Shown here: positions 55,440-64,000 of the stretch, piece after piece
How the letters are laid out: the number at the start of each line of letters is the position of its first letter
Position numbering within the stretch: position 1 is the stretch's first letter
Source: Dictyobacter arantiisoli
GTDB taxonomy: Bacteria > Chloroflexota > Ktedonobacteria > Ktedonobacterales > Ktedonobacteraceae
NCBI RefSeq assembly: GCF_008326305.1
Contig: NZ_BIXY01000017.1
Location: 1 to 64,000 of the forward strand
Length of the DNA stretch: 64,000 bases
Reading direction: 5' to 3'
Made by a program: the position numbers and the translations under genes
Notes under the pieces: generated by a model
Told to the model about the DNA's origin: nothing
The model's input: the letters and a program-made list of their open reading frames with translations, nothing else
Databases searched by the model: none

Positions 55440-56708
55440 ATGACTTGCCATGAGCAGGAGGAAAAAGTAAAGTTATCCTTGAGTGCGTCTCTGGTGCTGA
55501 CAGCAGTCTTTATCAGTAATATTGGAAATGGGATGAATACTATTACTGTAGGAAGAGCTTTATATGATAAAACAGGGAATGTTCTCGCTTTTGGTATAGT
55601 TATTATCATCCAATATTTTATTAATTCTTTAATGTATATATTTAGTGGTACCCTCGTAGATCGGCATAGTCCAAAGCTGGTTTGTATATTGGCTGATGTT
55701 GTGCGGGGGATATTTATTTGTATCGCTAGTTTTTTTGTCTTATCGCAGCAAGGGCAATGGTGGATTTTTGTATCTGTGATTGTCATTAACATTATTACCC
55801 CTTTTTATAATTCAGCTACATTTGCCCTGGCCCCTGTCATTGCGCCAGGGCCGACTCTGATACGCTATAACACTCTTTTTGTTGCTCTCTTGCAAGCCGG
55901 GCAACTCATAGGAACCGCTCTGGTGGGTTTTATCCTTGAATATTTTCATGTCAGTGTCTCGTTTGGTCTGGACGGTCTATCCTATCTTCTCTCTGCCATC
56001 GTTATTGGCATGGCCTATATTCCCCGGGTAGATATCAAGCTTCCTGAATGTCATCGTTTCTGGCTTAATGACCTTTATAATGATTGGCGGGAGATAAGGT
56101 GTTGTCTACGCTTGAATACCGCATTGTTTTTGCATATTATCCTTTGTGCTGGTGATTTTCTGGCCGTTAATTTTATTAACTTGTCGTATGTGCCAATGGT
56201 TACGCTGTGGTATGGCAATAACAATTACTGGTTGTCAATCTTTGATGGATCATTTGCAATTGGAGCAATTCTGGCAACATTCATTGCTCCTAGGATAATG
56301 AAATATCGAGATGTGCGAGTTGTCACAGCGCTATGCCTCGGCTTAGAAGCTCTGTTTTTTGCCTGCTTATCTGCCGTACATATTCCCTATGTAACAATCA
56401 TTGCTATGTTGGGTTTAGGCATCTCTAATGCATCTTCTATTATTATTCTGATGACTTATCTTCAGCGGCGTATCGTGGGACCTATCAAAGGGCGTATTGC
56501 GGCAATACGCCAGCTGATCATCTCACTCTTCACCGTCGCTCTGATCCCTTTCATCAGCTATGCTTATAGTTTTTCTGTGAATGGAGGATTACTGTTATCG
56601 GGAGTCGTTTGTTTTGTCTTCAGCGGTAGTCTATTTATGTTTAGCCGCCAACGATTTTTTGGATATGCCCTTTTAGAAGACAAAGATATTTCCTCCTTTT
56701 CTTCGTGA
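55440..56708 (+). CDS. Major facilitator superfamily exporter
   Basis: A 422-residue membrane protein with about 12 hydrophobic segments, with the TLVDRHSPKLVCILADVVRG loop (MFS motif-A-like: D-R-x-S-P-K) between helices 2 and 3. It resembles MFS-type antibiotic or peptide exporters (MFS_3-like). It is probably responsible for export of and self-resistance to the product. AAAGGAG within the end of the ligase gene serves as its ribosome-binding site, so the two are co-translated. Confidence 0.88.
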   Translation: MTCHEQEEKVKLSLSASLVLTAVFISNIGNGMNTITVGRALYDKTGNVLAFGIVIIIQYFINSLMYIFSGTLVDRHSPKLVCILADVVRGIFICIASFFVLSQQGQWWIFVSVIVINIITPFYNSATFALAPVIAPGPTLIRYNTLFVALLQAGQLIGTALVGFILEYFHVSVSFGLDGLSYLLSAIVIGMAYIPRVDIKLPECHRFWLNDLYNDWREIRCCLRLNTALFLHIILCAGDFLAVNFINLSYVPMVTLWYGNNNYWLSIFDGSFAIGAILATFIAPRIMKYRDVRVVTALCLGLEALFFACLSAVHIPYVTIIAMLGLGISNASSIIILMTYLQRRIVGPIKGRIAAIRQLIISLFTVALIPFISYAYSFSVNGGLLLSGVVCFVFSGSLFMFSRQRFFGYALLEDKDISSFSS

Positions 56709-56860
56709 TAAAGAGTTGATTGTATTATCTGGAAAGCACGGTCTAGGAATAGTGTTTTTCGTACTTATGGGCAGCGTGATTGTTCAGTATATGAAGGGAG
56801 GAGTAATTCTAGTTAAACTTTCATCCTCATTCTTATCCAGGCTGTATTTGAAAGGTGGAA

Positions 56861-59800
56861 ATGATAGTGAATAATAACAGTAATGTATGTCTGCATCAGT
56901 TATTTGAGGAACAAGTAAAAAGAACTCCAGATGCTGTTGCACTCATTTATCAAGATAGGGAGATCACCTACAAGCACCTGAATCGTCAAGCGGATCTGTT
57001 ATCTCTATATTTACGACAAGCAGGTATTGTACCAGAATCTCGTGTCGCCCTTTGTTTGAACCGTACCCCCGAATTGATCATCGCGGTGCTTGGTATTCTT
57101 AAAGCTGGTGGTGCTTACATCCCACTTGATCCTCTCTATCCAGTGGAGAGGTTAGAGTATATGCTTGCAGATGCCAACGTTTCGTTGATTCTTACCCAAA
57201 AAGCGTATACAACTCTCTTTTCTCAGTATGCGGTGAGGTTGCTTGATATTGATAGCGATTATGAGCCATCATCATCTCTGGATACAATCAAACACTGTTT
57301 CCCGGAGCCAGCTAACCTGGCCTATATTATCTATACTTCTGGATCAACCGGGCGACCGAAAGGGGTTGCCATTCAACATAGTAGCGCCTGCAGTTTTGTT
57401 GAATGGGCTGGGGAAGTTTTTACAGAGTCAGTTCTTGCCGGTGTTCTTGCCACTACATCCATTTGTTTTGATCTATCTATCTTTGAGATTTTTGTACCAT
57501 TGAGTTATGGCGGAACCGTTATCCTGGCAGAAAATCTCTTGCAGTTGCCTGAATTAGGTGCTGCTGAACGTATAACCCTCATTAATACTGTGCCTTCTGT
57601 TATGACAGCACTTCTGAATATAGGTCGTTTGCCTTCTTCTATTCGTACCGTTAATCTTGCTGGTGAGTCACTGCCTCTGAGGCTTGTTCAGCGCTTATAT
57701 CGTGAGACTGAGGTAGAGCATATCTACAATCTGTATGGACCGTCGGAGGATACCACATATTCCACCTGGATGTTGATTCCCGATGACACACAGGTATCTC
57801 CACCTATTGGGTATCCTATAACTGGATCTCAAGCATATATTTTGAATGAGCGCATGGAGCCTGCTGCACCTGATGAGGACGGAGAACTCTATCTTGGTGG
57901 TAAAGGGCTTGCCCGTGGCTATTTACATCGCCCTGACTTAACGGCAGAGAAGTTTGTGCCAGATCCCTTTACTAAGCAGGCCGGGGCACGTCTTTATAAG
58001 ACGGGTGATCTGGTGAGCGTTGGTACAGATGGAGCACTTACATTTTTAGGGCGTATAGACCAGCAAGTAAAAATCCATGGTTTCAGGATAGAATTGGGGG
58101 AGATCGAAACTATACTCCAACTACATCCTCAGATACAGGATGTAGTTGTACTTGCTCGCGAAGATGAGGCTATGGAGAAACAGCTCGTAGCTTATGTTTA
58201 TCCTTATTCTGGAACAGTGATCGATATCACTGTAATACGTGATTTTCTGTGTTCAAAGCTTCCTGCCTATATGTTCCCGACCGCATTAGTCCTCCTTTCC
58301 TCCATACCTTTGAGCCCTAATGGGAAGGTTGATCGAAAGGCATTAGCTGCATTACCTATTCAGCCCGGTTCGGCTACCAGATATGTTGCTCCCCAGATGC
58401 CATTGGAACAGATCCTGGTAGATATCTGGCAGCAACTCTTTGAGATCAAGCAGATTGGAATCCAGGATAACTTTTTTGCCTTGGGCGGTCATTCGCTTCT
58501 CGCGGCCCGTATGGCCTCGCTCATCCTGGAGAGGCTCTCCATACATATTAGTCCTATGAGTATTTTTACCTTTCCTACTATTGAGCAATTGTCCACCCAC
58601 TTACAAATAGCGCAAGATGAGCAAGCTGATCAGGTTGTACCACCTTTGCAGCCGGTGAAGCGTGATCGTGATATCCCGCTATCATTGATTCAGGAGCAGT
58701 GGTTTGTGCGCCCGCGATTTGCTCCTCAGTATGTCGATCCGGTTAGTAGCGCATTTTCTGTGGTCGGTTGGCTAGATATAGCAGCGCTAAAGCAGAGTTT
58801 ACATAGCATTGTACAAAGACATGAAATCTTGCGTACACATTTTTTGATATGTTCGGGGCAACCGATACAACGGCTAGATGACCTGGCAGCTTCATCTGTA
58901 CCTGTGTCCGTTATTGATCTTTGCCATCTTGTTCCTAAAGAGCGAGCAGGGGCACTGACCGATATTATCGATGCCGATCGAAAAGCTCCATTTGATCTGA
59001 TGCAGGATATGTTGTTGCGGGCAAAGATTGTGCGGCTCAAGGCAGAAGAACATGTAGTCATCTTAACTGTAGATCATATCGCATGTGATGGTCAGTCATA
59101 TAATATGATTATCCGTGAGCTTTCCTTATTGTACAGCTCCCTGGTTAAAGGTGAGCCGTCCCCTCTAGCTCAACCAAAGTTACAATATGGTGATTTTGCA
59201 TTCTGGCAGAGACAATGGCTTCGTGGATCGGTACTTGAGCAGCATCTTGCATGGTGGCGGAAGCAGTTAGACGGTGCGCATGCCATGCATCTTTCTACTT
59301 ACACACCACGAGAGACATGTTTTTCATTACGAGGCGAAACTGTATCCTTCGAATTGCCCACTCGATTAGTACAACAACTGAGGCAACTGAGCGAATCTCA
59401 AGGGGTCACACCATTTATCACGCTGCTTGCTGTTTTTCAGACACTGCTTACGTTTTATACGCGTCAATTTGATATTAGTACGCTTACACCTGTCGGAATT
59501 CGCAATCCCGTTGAAGCGGAAGATATTGTAGGAATGTTTGTAACGATGGTAGTGTTGCGTACCTCACTGTCTGGTGATCCTACTTTTCAAGAAGTTATGA
59601 GGCGTGTGCGGGATGTGACGATAGAGACATTTCCCCATCAAGACATTCCCTATGAGATGGTATTGGAGGTCCATAATCCGTTAGGTGATCGTGCGACCTC
59701 GCCCTTTCAAGTCTGGTTTACCTTAGAACGCGATAGTAATGAGCCATTGCAACTAGAAGGTGTGACCGTTCAAGGAATTGATACTCGTGAGATCATATCT

Positions 59801-59992
59801 ACACTTGATATGTGGTTTTTAGCTCGTGAGCGAGGTGATACGATCTCAGGATATATTCTATACCGTGCTGATCTTTTTCAGGAGGAGTTCATCAAGTCAG
59901 TATTGGATCATTTTCAGATGCTCGTTATGCACATCGTTGAGCATCCAGAGCGATCCATCTCCGAATTGCTATCGTCTGATGATACTAGATGA
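56861..59992 (+). CDS. NRPS protein A(Ala)-T-C
   Basis: A protein of about 1043 residues: an A domain (1-510, YTSGSTGRPKGV near 157-168), a T domain (LGGHSL near 540) and a terminal C domain with VDHIACDGQS (the second His of HHxxxDG kept, the first replaced by Asp). My reading of the A code is DLFNNALTYK, which I recall as a known alanine code. There is no thioesterase and no following T domain, so the C domain must use an acceptor in trans. Its own starter module lacks an upstream C domain, so it would begin a chain with free alanine. Starts at 56855 (GTG), 56861 (ATG) and 56867 (GTG) are all close to AAAGGTGG; I chose the ATG. Confidence 0.92.
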   Translation: MIVNNNSNVCLHQLFEEQVKRTPDAVALIYQDREITYKHLNRQADLLSLYLRQAGIVPESRVALCLNRTPELIIAVLGILKAGGAYIPLDPLYPVERLEYMLADANVSLILTQKAYTTLFSQYAVRLLDIDSDYEPSSSLDTIKHCFPEPANLAYIIYTSGSTGRPKGVAIQHSSACSFVEWAGEVFTESVLAGVLATTSICFDLSIFEIFVPLSYGGTVILAENLLQLPELGAAERITLINTVPSVMTALLNIGRLPSSIRTVNLAGESLPLRLVQRLYRETEVEHIYNLYGPSEDTTYSTWMLIPDDTQVSPPIGYPITGSQAYILNERMEPAAPDEDGELYLGGKGLARGYLHRPDLTAEKFVPDPFTKQAGARLYKTGDLVSVGTDGALTFLGRIDQQVKIHGFRIELGEIETILQLHPQIQDVVVLAREDEAMEKQLVAYVYPYSGTVIDITVIRDFLCSKLPAYMFPTALVLLSSIPLSPNGKVDRKALAALPIQPGSATRYVAPQMPLEQILVDIWQQLFEIKQIGIQDNFFALGGHSLLAARMASLILERLSIHISPMSIFTFPTIEQLSTHLQIAQDEQADQVVPPLQPVKRDRDIPLSLIQEQWFVRPRFAPQYVDPVSSAFSVVGWLDIAALKQSLHSIVQRHEILRTHFLICSGQPIQRLDDLAASSVPVSVIDLCHLVPKERAGALTDIIDADRKAPFDLMQDMLLRAKIVRLKAEEHVVILTVDHIACDGQSYNMIIRELSLLYSSLVKGEPSPLAQPKLQYGDFAFWQRQWLRGSVLEQHLAWWRKQLDGAHAMHLSTYTPRETCFSLRGETVSFELPTRLVQQLRQLSESQGVTPFITLLAVFQTLLTFYTRQFDISTLTPVGIRNPVEAEDIVGMFVTMVVLRTSLSGDPTFQEVMRRVRDVTIETFPHQDIPYEMVLEVHNPLGDRATSPFQVWFTLERDSNEPLQLEGVTVQGIDTREIISTLDMWFLARERGDTISGYILYRADLFQEEFIKSVLDHFQMLVMHIVEHPERSISELLSSDDTR

Positions 59993-60057
59993 ATCCTCGC
60001 CAGGAAAACATATGAACGCCAAGGTTTTGGGTATGAGTGAACGTTGCATGCTAAATT

Positions 60058-62442
60058 ATGGATAATTATCCTATGAAGAAACAAAGAAAATTAGCTGTTG
60101 TGGCCTGGATGCGCATCATTTTTATTCTATCTATTGTCCCTATGGGGAGTGTAATACGAGCTGTAAAGAACTTTTTTGCGCGCTGGCTCACCTCTTGTAG
60201 TGATAAATGGTTTATCTCTCATATGGGAGATGCTATGCTCGCAAGAGTCACTATTGATCATTTTGGAGTGCCAACCATTCATGCACCCTCTCGCCTGATA
60301 GCATTCCGGACGCTAGGATATATGGTAGCGCGTCATAGATTGTTTCAATTGGATCTTCTGCGTCGTCTTACGGCAGGGAATCTATCTGAGATAGTAGGAA
60401 AAGCGGCCGTTGACGTAGATATTAACCAGCGCGTATTTGGTTTTCGCCATGTGGCTAGAGAAGTCATCAAGCGTTTACCAGAGGAGCAAATAGCTGTATT
60501 GCAGGCATATGCAGAAGGTATAAATATGTATATGCAGCAAATAAAAGTATATCCACCTGAATTTCTTGCTTTACGCTATACGCCTAAACGCTGGGAACCC
60601 GAGGATAGTATCCTGGTTGGTTTATATCTCTTTCAAAATCTGACCGCAGATGAAGAAGAATTTGAGCGAATGATGACAGTAATGGAGGCGAGTTTACCCG
60701 CGGAGGTTGTACGTTTTTTGACCCCTGATGAAGATGCGTATATGACTGCCTTGGCAGGCGGGCAAGAACCTCTTCGTCCCAGTCAGAAGATTCCTATAGA
60801 TGCCTTGAATATTTTGCGCCAACGGAGCAAGTCAGCAGATAATACTTTACCTTCTATTGAAGAAATGAACTTTGCAAAAGGTTCAAATGGTTGGGTGGTC
60901 GGACATAACAAGACGCATGACGGACGTGCTATTTTAGCGAATGATATTCACCTTGATCTCTCTGCTCCTAACATATGGTACAAAGTCCATATGCATTATG
61001 AAGATGCTCATCTGTCTGGATTTGTTGTACCTGGGCTTCCGATTATGACTGTGGGCTCGAACCAATATGTTGCATGGGGATATACTGTTATGCATAGTGA
61101 TGTGCTCGACCTGGTCACTCTTGAGTTAAGCTCGGAGCATCCTGACGAGTATAAAACCCCTGATGGGTGGCAACCATTCATCATGACAGAAGAAGTGATT
61201 CAAGTCAAAGGGCAAGAAGATATTCATGTTACTTGTAAGGCAACAATCTGGGGACCCGTTCTACCAAAGCCGCTGCTAAATCAGCATGTTGCACTACACT
61301 GGACGGCATTAGATCCTCAAGCTGTTGATATCGGCTTGCTAGATATGGATAAAGTCCAGACGCTTAATGAGGCTATCCGTGTTGTTAATGAATTTGGCGG
61401 ACCTCCTATGAATGTTATGCTCGCAGATGATGACGGTCACATTGCCTGGACATTTTGTGGTAAGCTACCTCTACGTAAAGGACATGATGGTCTATCTGCT
61501 CGTGTATGGAAAGATGGAAATATTGGATGGGATGGCTATATTGCAGCAGATGAGTTACCTAGAGTAATAGATCCACCGGCAGATTTTCTTGTAACTGCTA
61601 ATAATCGAACTTTAGGAACTCATTATCCTTATAGTATTGGTTATAATTTTGTTAGTGGGTATCGCGCGTATGCTATCAGTCAGAAATTGCAGGCTCAAGA
61701 GCATGTTACAGAAAGAGAGATGTTTGACCTCCAACTGGACACTACCACCACATTTTACGATTTTTATCGTTCCCTGCTACAAGACGTGTTGACGCCAGAA
61801 GTTCTGGACGGGCAAGCGGATTTAACGTATGCTTGTCAATTGATAGCTGACTGGGATGGTGAAGTGCGAACATCGAGTACAGGATTTCCGATCCTATACC
61901 GGTTCAGAGAGGTCCTTATTAAAGAAATTTTGCCCACGTATCTTGCTCCTTGTAAAGAGAAAGAAGAGAGTTTTGTGTATCGTTGGGGAACAATGGAGAC
62001 ACCGTTACGTCAGCTCTTAAAGGAAAGGATTCCGGAGACATTGCCATACCCGGATACATATAGTAGTTGGGATGATTTGTGTGTATGTTTATTGCAATTG
62101 GTTATCAATGAACTGAAAAAAGAGTGTAAGACCTCCCATCTAGATGGGATCACATGGGGGAAAATCAATATTTGTAAAGTGCGCCATCCACTTGCGGCCG
62201 GAATACCTTTTGCTGCCAGGATACTGAATATGCCCTACTATAAATTACCGGGATGTGATTTCACGATACGGGTCGCGCAACCAAAAATTGGCGTCTCTGT
62301 TCGTTTTGTGTTGTCGCCAGGAGAGGAGGCAGAGGCGTTATGGAATATGCCCTGTGGCCAATCAGGGTATCCATTGTCCTATCATTATAAGGATCTGCAT
62401 CGCTTTTGGATGGAGGGAATGCCTTTGCCCTTTTATGTATGA
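60058..62442 (+). CDS. Penicillin acylase-type N-terminal nucleophile hydrolase
   Basis: A 794-residue precursor of an Ntn-hydrolase. An N-terminal hydrophobic stretch (LAVVAWMRIIFILSIVPMG) suggests export. The alpha chain has HGVPTIHA-type sequence (FGVPTIHAPSRLIAFRTLGY); autocleavage is expected before Ser276 in FAKGSNGWVV, which becomes the nucleophile of the beta chain. Later conserved parts are NDIHLDLSAPNIWY, GLPIMTVGSNQYVAWGYT and TANNRT. Relatives such as PvdQ remove the acyl chain from lipopeptide precursors in NRPS pathways. As the assembly line here begins with a fatty acyl-AMP ligase, removal of that acyl cap after export is a consistent role. The ribosome-binding site is weak; ATG 60073 is an alternative. 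Confidence 0.9.
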   Translation: MDNYPMKKQRKLAVVAWMRIIFILSIVPMGSVIRAVKNFFARWLTSCSDKWFISHMGDAMLARVTIDHFGVPTIHAPSRLIAFRTLGYMVARHRLFQLDLLRRLTAGNLSEIVGKAAVDVDINQRVFGFRHVAREVIKRLPEEQIAVLQAYAEGINMYMQQIKVYPPEFLALRYTPKRWEPEDSILVGLYLFQNLTADEEEFERMMTVMEASLPAEVVRFLTPDEDAYMTALAGGQEPLRPSQKIPIDALNILRQRSKSADNTLPSIEEMNFAKGSNGWVVGHNKTHDGRAILANDIHLDLSAPNIWYKVHMHYEDAHLSGFVVPGLPIMTVGSNQYVAWGYTVMHSDVLDLVTLELSSEHPDEYKTPDGWQPFIMTEEVIQVKGQEDIHVTCKATIWGPVLPKPLLNQHVALHWTALDPQAVDIGLLDMDKVQTLNEAIRVVNEFGGPPMNVMLADDDGHIAWTFCGKLPLRKGHDGLSARVWKDGNIGWDGYIAADELPRVIDPPADFLVTANNRTLGTHYPYSIGYNFVSGYRAYAISQKLQAQEHVTEREMFDLQLDTTTTFYDFYRSLLQDVLTPEVLDGQADLTYACQLIADWDGEVRTSSTGFPILYRFREVLIKEILPTYLAPCKEKEESFVYRWGTMETPLRQLLKERIPETLPYPDTYSSWDDLCVCLLQLVINELKKECKTSHLDGITWGKINICKVRHPLAAGIPFAARILNMPYYKLPGCDFTIRVAQPKIGVSVRFVLSPGEEAEALWNMPCGQSGYPLSYHYKDLHRFWMEGMPLPFYV

Positions 62443-62582
62443 GTAGGAACCTCTGATTTTAGAACGTGTCATACTCCTATAGCCTTTGCCCTCTCGATGT
62501 CGGAGTTTTTGAGCTGGACCCACTGGCATGTTGAATGGGGGACGAGAAGGAGCAGATATACCATACACACGTGTTCAATTTG

Positions 62583-62852
62583 CTAGGAACAACTGAGGCT
62601 GGAAAAATTCACGTCATTACTGGTAATTTGACTCGCATAAACGAGTTGCTGCTCACTTCTGAGATAGTGCTCAAACACCATGAGCGCCATCTGATGCCAT
62701 TCCAACGTTTTGTAACGTCGGCCGACGTGTTGTTGATGGTCAACATAGGCCTGGATAGCTCCTTGGATCGTCATCGTGAGCCGTTGCATCTGCGAATCAT
62801 GGTCACATTCCTCCTCACTCATCCCTTCTGACGACTCATCTGAAACAGTCAT
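62583..62852 (-). pseudogene. Tyrosine recombinase/integrase, N-terminal remnant
   Basis: About 90 residues on the minus strand. IQGAIQAYVDHQQHVGRRYK, TLEWHQMALMVFEHYL and YASQITSNDV match the SAM-like N-terminal DNA-binding domain of phage-type integrases. The catalytic domain (R...HxxR...Y) is absent: the frame ends shortly after ITSNDV. No strong ribosome-binding site is present. Confidence 0.65.
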
Positions 62853-62930
62853 TGTTAGCGTAGGTAATCCAGACAATCACCTGTATGGTATACTTCGAAG
62901 AAGATGTTCCAGATCAGGGAAAATATCTCT

Positions 62931-63388
62931 ATGTCAGAAATGCATCTGTCGCTAGAGGAAGTAGAACCAGGTGCGGCACGTGCCAACCCGGGCGATGTGA
63001 CCGCAACGATCGCAAAGATTGTGTCTCAGTCGAACTGGCTGCACCTGGGCGGAGCACAAGGCCAGAGGATTCAAGCGATCGCCAATCAGACAGAAAGTCA
63101 GGACCTCTTCGCAGTACTTCGCAACTGGCATACCTATCTGGAGAAACGTCTGGCCTCCCTTTTGCCGCCATAGTGCAAGAATATCAACGTGGGCCGATGC
63201 GTCAAGGAACTCGGATCACTGTATTGGCCATCTCCTCCCGGGATGAGATGTATGGCACCACTGTGATGGTGAAGATGAAAAAACAGGGAGTCAGTGAACT
63301 TTCTTTGTGTGATCTAAAGGCCACGGATGCGCCTATCAAAACCCAACAGTTGGTGGAAGATTACGCGATGTGGTTCGCCAATCGCTAG
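62931..63388 (+). pseudogene. Calcium-binding-family protein gene with a -1 frameshift
   Basis: Two overlapping frames form one protein of about 150 residues. The first (ATG 62931, AGGGA upstream) gives MSEMHLSLEEVEPGAARANP and onward to NWHTYLEKRLASLL, then stops at 63171-63173. The second, shifted by -1 from the run CCCTTTTG near 63158-63165, continues FAAIVQEYQRGPMRQGTRIT and ends in DLKATDAPIKTQQLVEDYAM. The joined product resembles small proteins annotated as the 'calcium-binding' family (PF11535-like). Either a mutation, a sequencing error or a programmed shift explains it; the coding quality on both sides is good. A pRiA4b ORF-3-like gene follows after 23 nt. Confidence 0.6.
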
Positions 63389-63411
63389 AGGTAAGAAGGA
63401 AGGTTGAAGGA

Positions 63412-64000
63412 ATGGCGAGAACAACAACAAAAGGCACCTGTCATTTCTGCCGGCAGGTTTTTGGCAAAGCGACCATGACCCGGCATCTCGAAACGTGTCC
63501 CCAGAGAGCTGTATCTTTTGCGACAGCTCACGGGAAAACCTCAGCGGTGCCAGCCCGATTATTACATCTGCGAGCAGAGGGGCTGGATGCACCGAGCTAT
63601 TGGATGCACCTGGAAATCCCTATGGAGGCGTCACTCCAAACACTCGACAGTTTTCTCCGAAAGAGTTGGTTGGAATGTTGTGGTCATCTGAGCCGCTTTG
63701 AGATCCATGGAACCTCTTACTCATCCTATATCGATTCTGAGTTTGGGGATAAAAGTATGCGTGTGCAGGTAGGGAAGATTCTAGAAGTCGGAGACCAATT
63801 TGTGCATGAGTATGATTTTGGCACAACGACGGAGCTGCGCTTAAAAGTGCTAGCAGAACGAGAAGGCGTGCTGCAAAAAAAGGCTGTCGAATTGCTGGCA
63901 CACAATATTCCGCCTGTAATTCCTTGTGATATCTGTGGCAAGCCAGCCACACAAATCTGCTCACAATGTATCTACGAAGGAGGAGGCTGGTTGTGTGAAT
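63412..64000 (+). CDS. pRiA4b ORF-3-like protein with zinc fingers (3' end outside window)
   Basis: An open frame from ATG 63412 to the end of the window (196 residues visible) without a stop. The N-terminus has a C2H2-like finger (CHFCRQVFGKATMTRHLETC). The central part matches the plasmid pRiA4b ORF-3 domain: MHLEIPMEASLQTLDSFLRK, WLECCGHLSRF, VGDQFVHEYDFGTTTELRLK. A C-terminal zinc ribbon begins CDICGKPATQICSQC. This domain is found beside mobile elements and toxin-like genes; its function is not known. AGGAAGG lies about 9 nt upstream. It probably forms an operon with the frameshifted gene before it. Confidence 0.85.
   Translation, partial: MARTTTKGTCHFCRQVFGKATMTRHLETCPQRAVSFATAHGKTSAVPARLLHLRAEGLDAPSYWMHLEIPMEASLQTLDSFLRKSWLECCGHLSRFEIHGTSYSSYIDSEFGDKSMRVQVGKILEVGDQFVHEYDFGTTTELRLKVLAEREGVLQKKAVELLAHNIPPVIPCDICGKPATQICSQCIYEGGGWLCE

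Overview
The window looks like a chromosomal segment of a soil bacterium with a large genome, most likely a member of the Ktedonobacteria (Chloroflexota) or a relative. This rests on inference: many GAF-sensor regulators, an ISAs1-type transposase, a DUF4132 gene, abundant decayed insertion elements and a large NRPS/PKS locus. No taxonomic marker gene is present.

Left part (1-8.5 kb): the right end of an ISAs1-type insertion sequence; a zinc-sensing ArsR/SmtB repressor overlapping a CDF zinc exporter; a GAF-PucR regulator divergent from an NCS1 cytosine/purine permease that is followed by a cytosine-deaminase-type amidohydrolase (a nucleobase salvage island with its own palindromes and terminator); and a DUF1345 membrane protein.

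9.1-14.2 kb: a two-gene operon pairs a small protein with a ubiquitin/ThiS-like tail ending in Gly-Gly with a 1245-residue DUF4132 protein carrying three tandem repeats of about 200 residues. This is the best candidate here for an undescribed small system. An alpha/beta hydrolase follows.

14.2-16.7 kb: a decay zone with gene remnants (quinone oxidoreductase, NmrA-type, TetR) and three different palindromic non-autonomous elements. An exact 59-bp repeat in it is shared with 8.7 kb.

16.7-23.2 kb: a sensor kinase and NtrC-type regulator with an altered GAFTGA loop, an HTH-GAF regulator, a CheY-like protein, a small membrane protein, and a tRNA-Pro/tRNA-Gly pair with a consensus promoter and a terminator-like hairpin.

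23.9-62.4 kb: a biosynthetic locus of nearly 39 kb, visibly richer in A+T than the DUF4132 region. The minus-strand arm, in transcription order, encodes FAAL-ACP-C-A(with inserted luciferase-like monooxygenase)-T; KS-AT-KR-ACP; C fused to a TauD/SyrP-like hydroxylase; a radical SAM enzyme; C*-A(Asn)-T-C-A-T-TE; an M14 carboxypeptidase; and a FkbK/J/I/H-type set for an oxygenated malonyl-ACP extender without an O-methyltransferase. The plus-strand arm encodes an ATP-grasp ligase, an MFS exporter, an A(Ala)-T-C protein and a penicillin-acylase-type hydrolase. A reasonable model is an acyl-capped hybrid peptide-polyketide with a beta-alanine-like unit, a hydroxymalonate-derived unit and (beta-hydroxy)asparagine, exported by the MFS protein and deacylated outside the cytoplasm. 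The specificity calls are code readings by eye, not tests.

Right end (62.5-64 kb): a truncated tyrosine recombinase, a frameshifted calcium-binding-family gene and a pRiA4b ORF-3-like gene that runs off the window.
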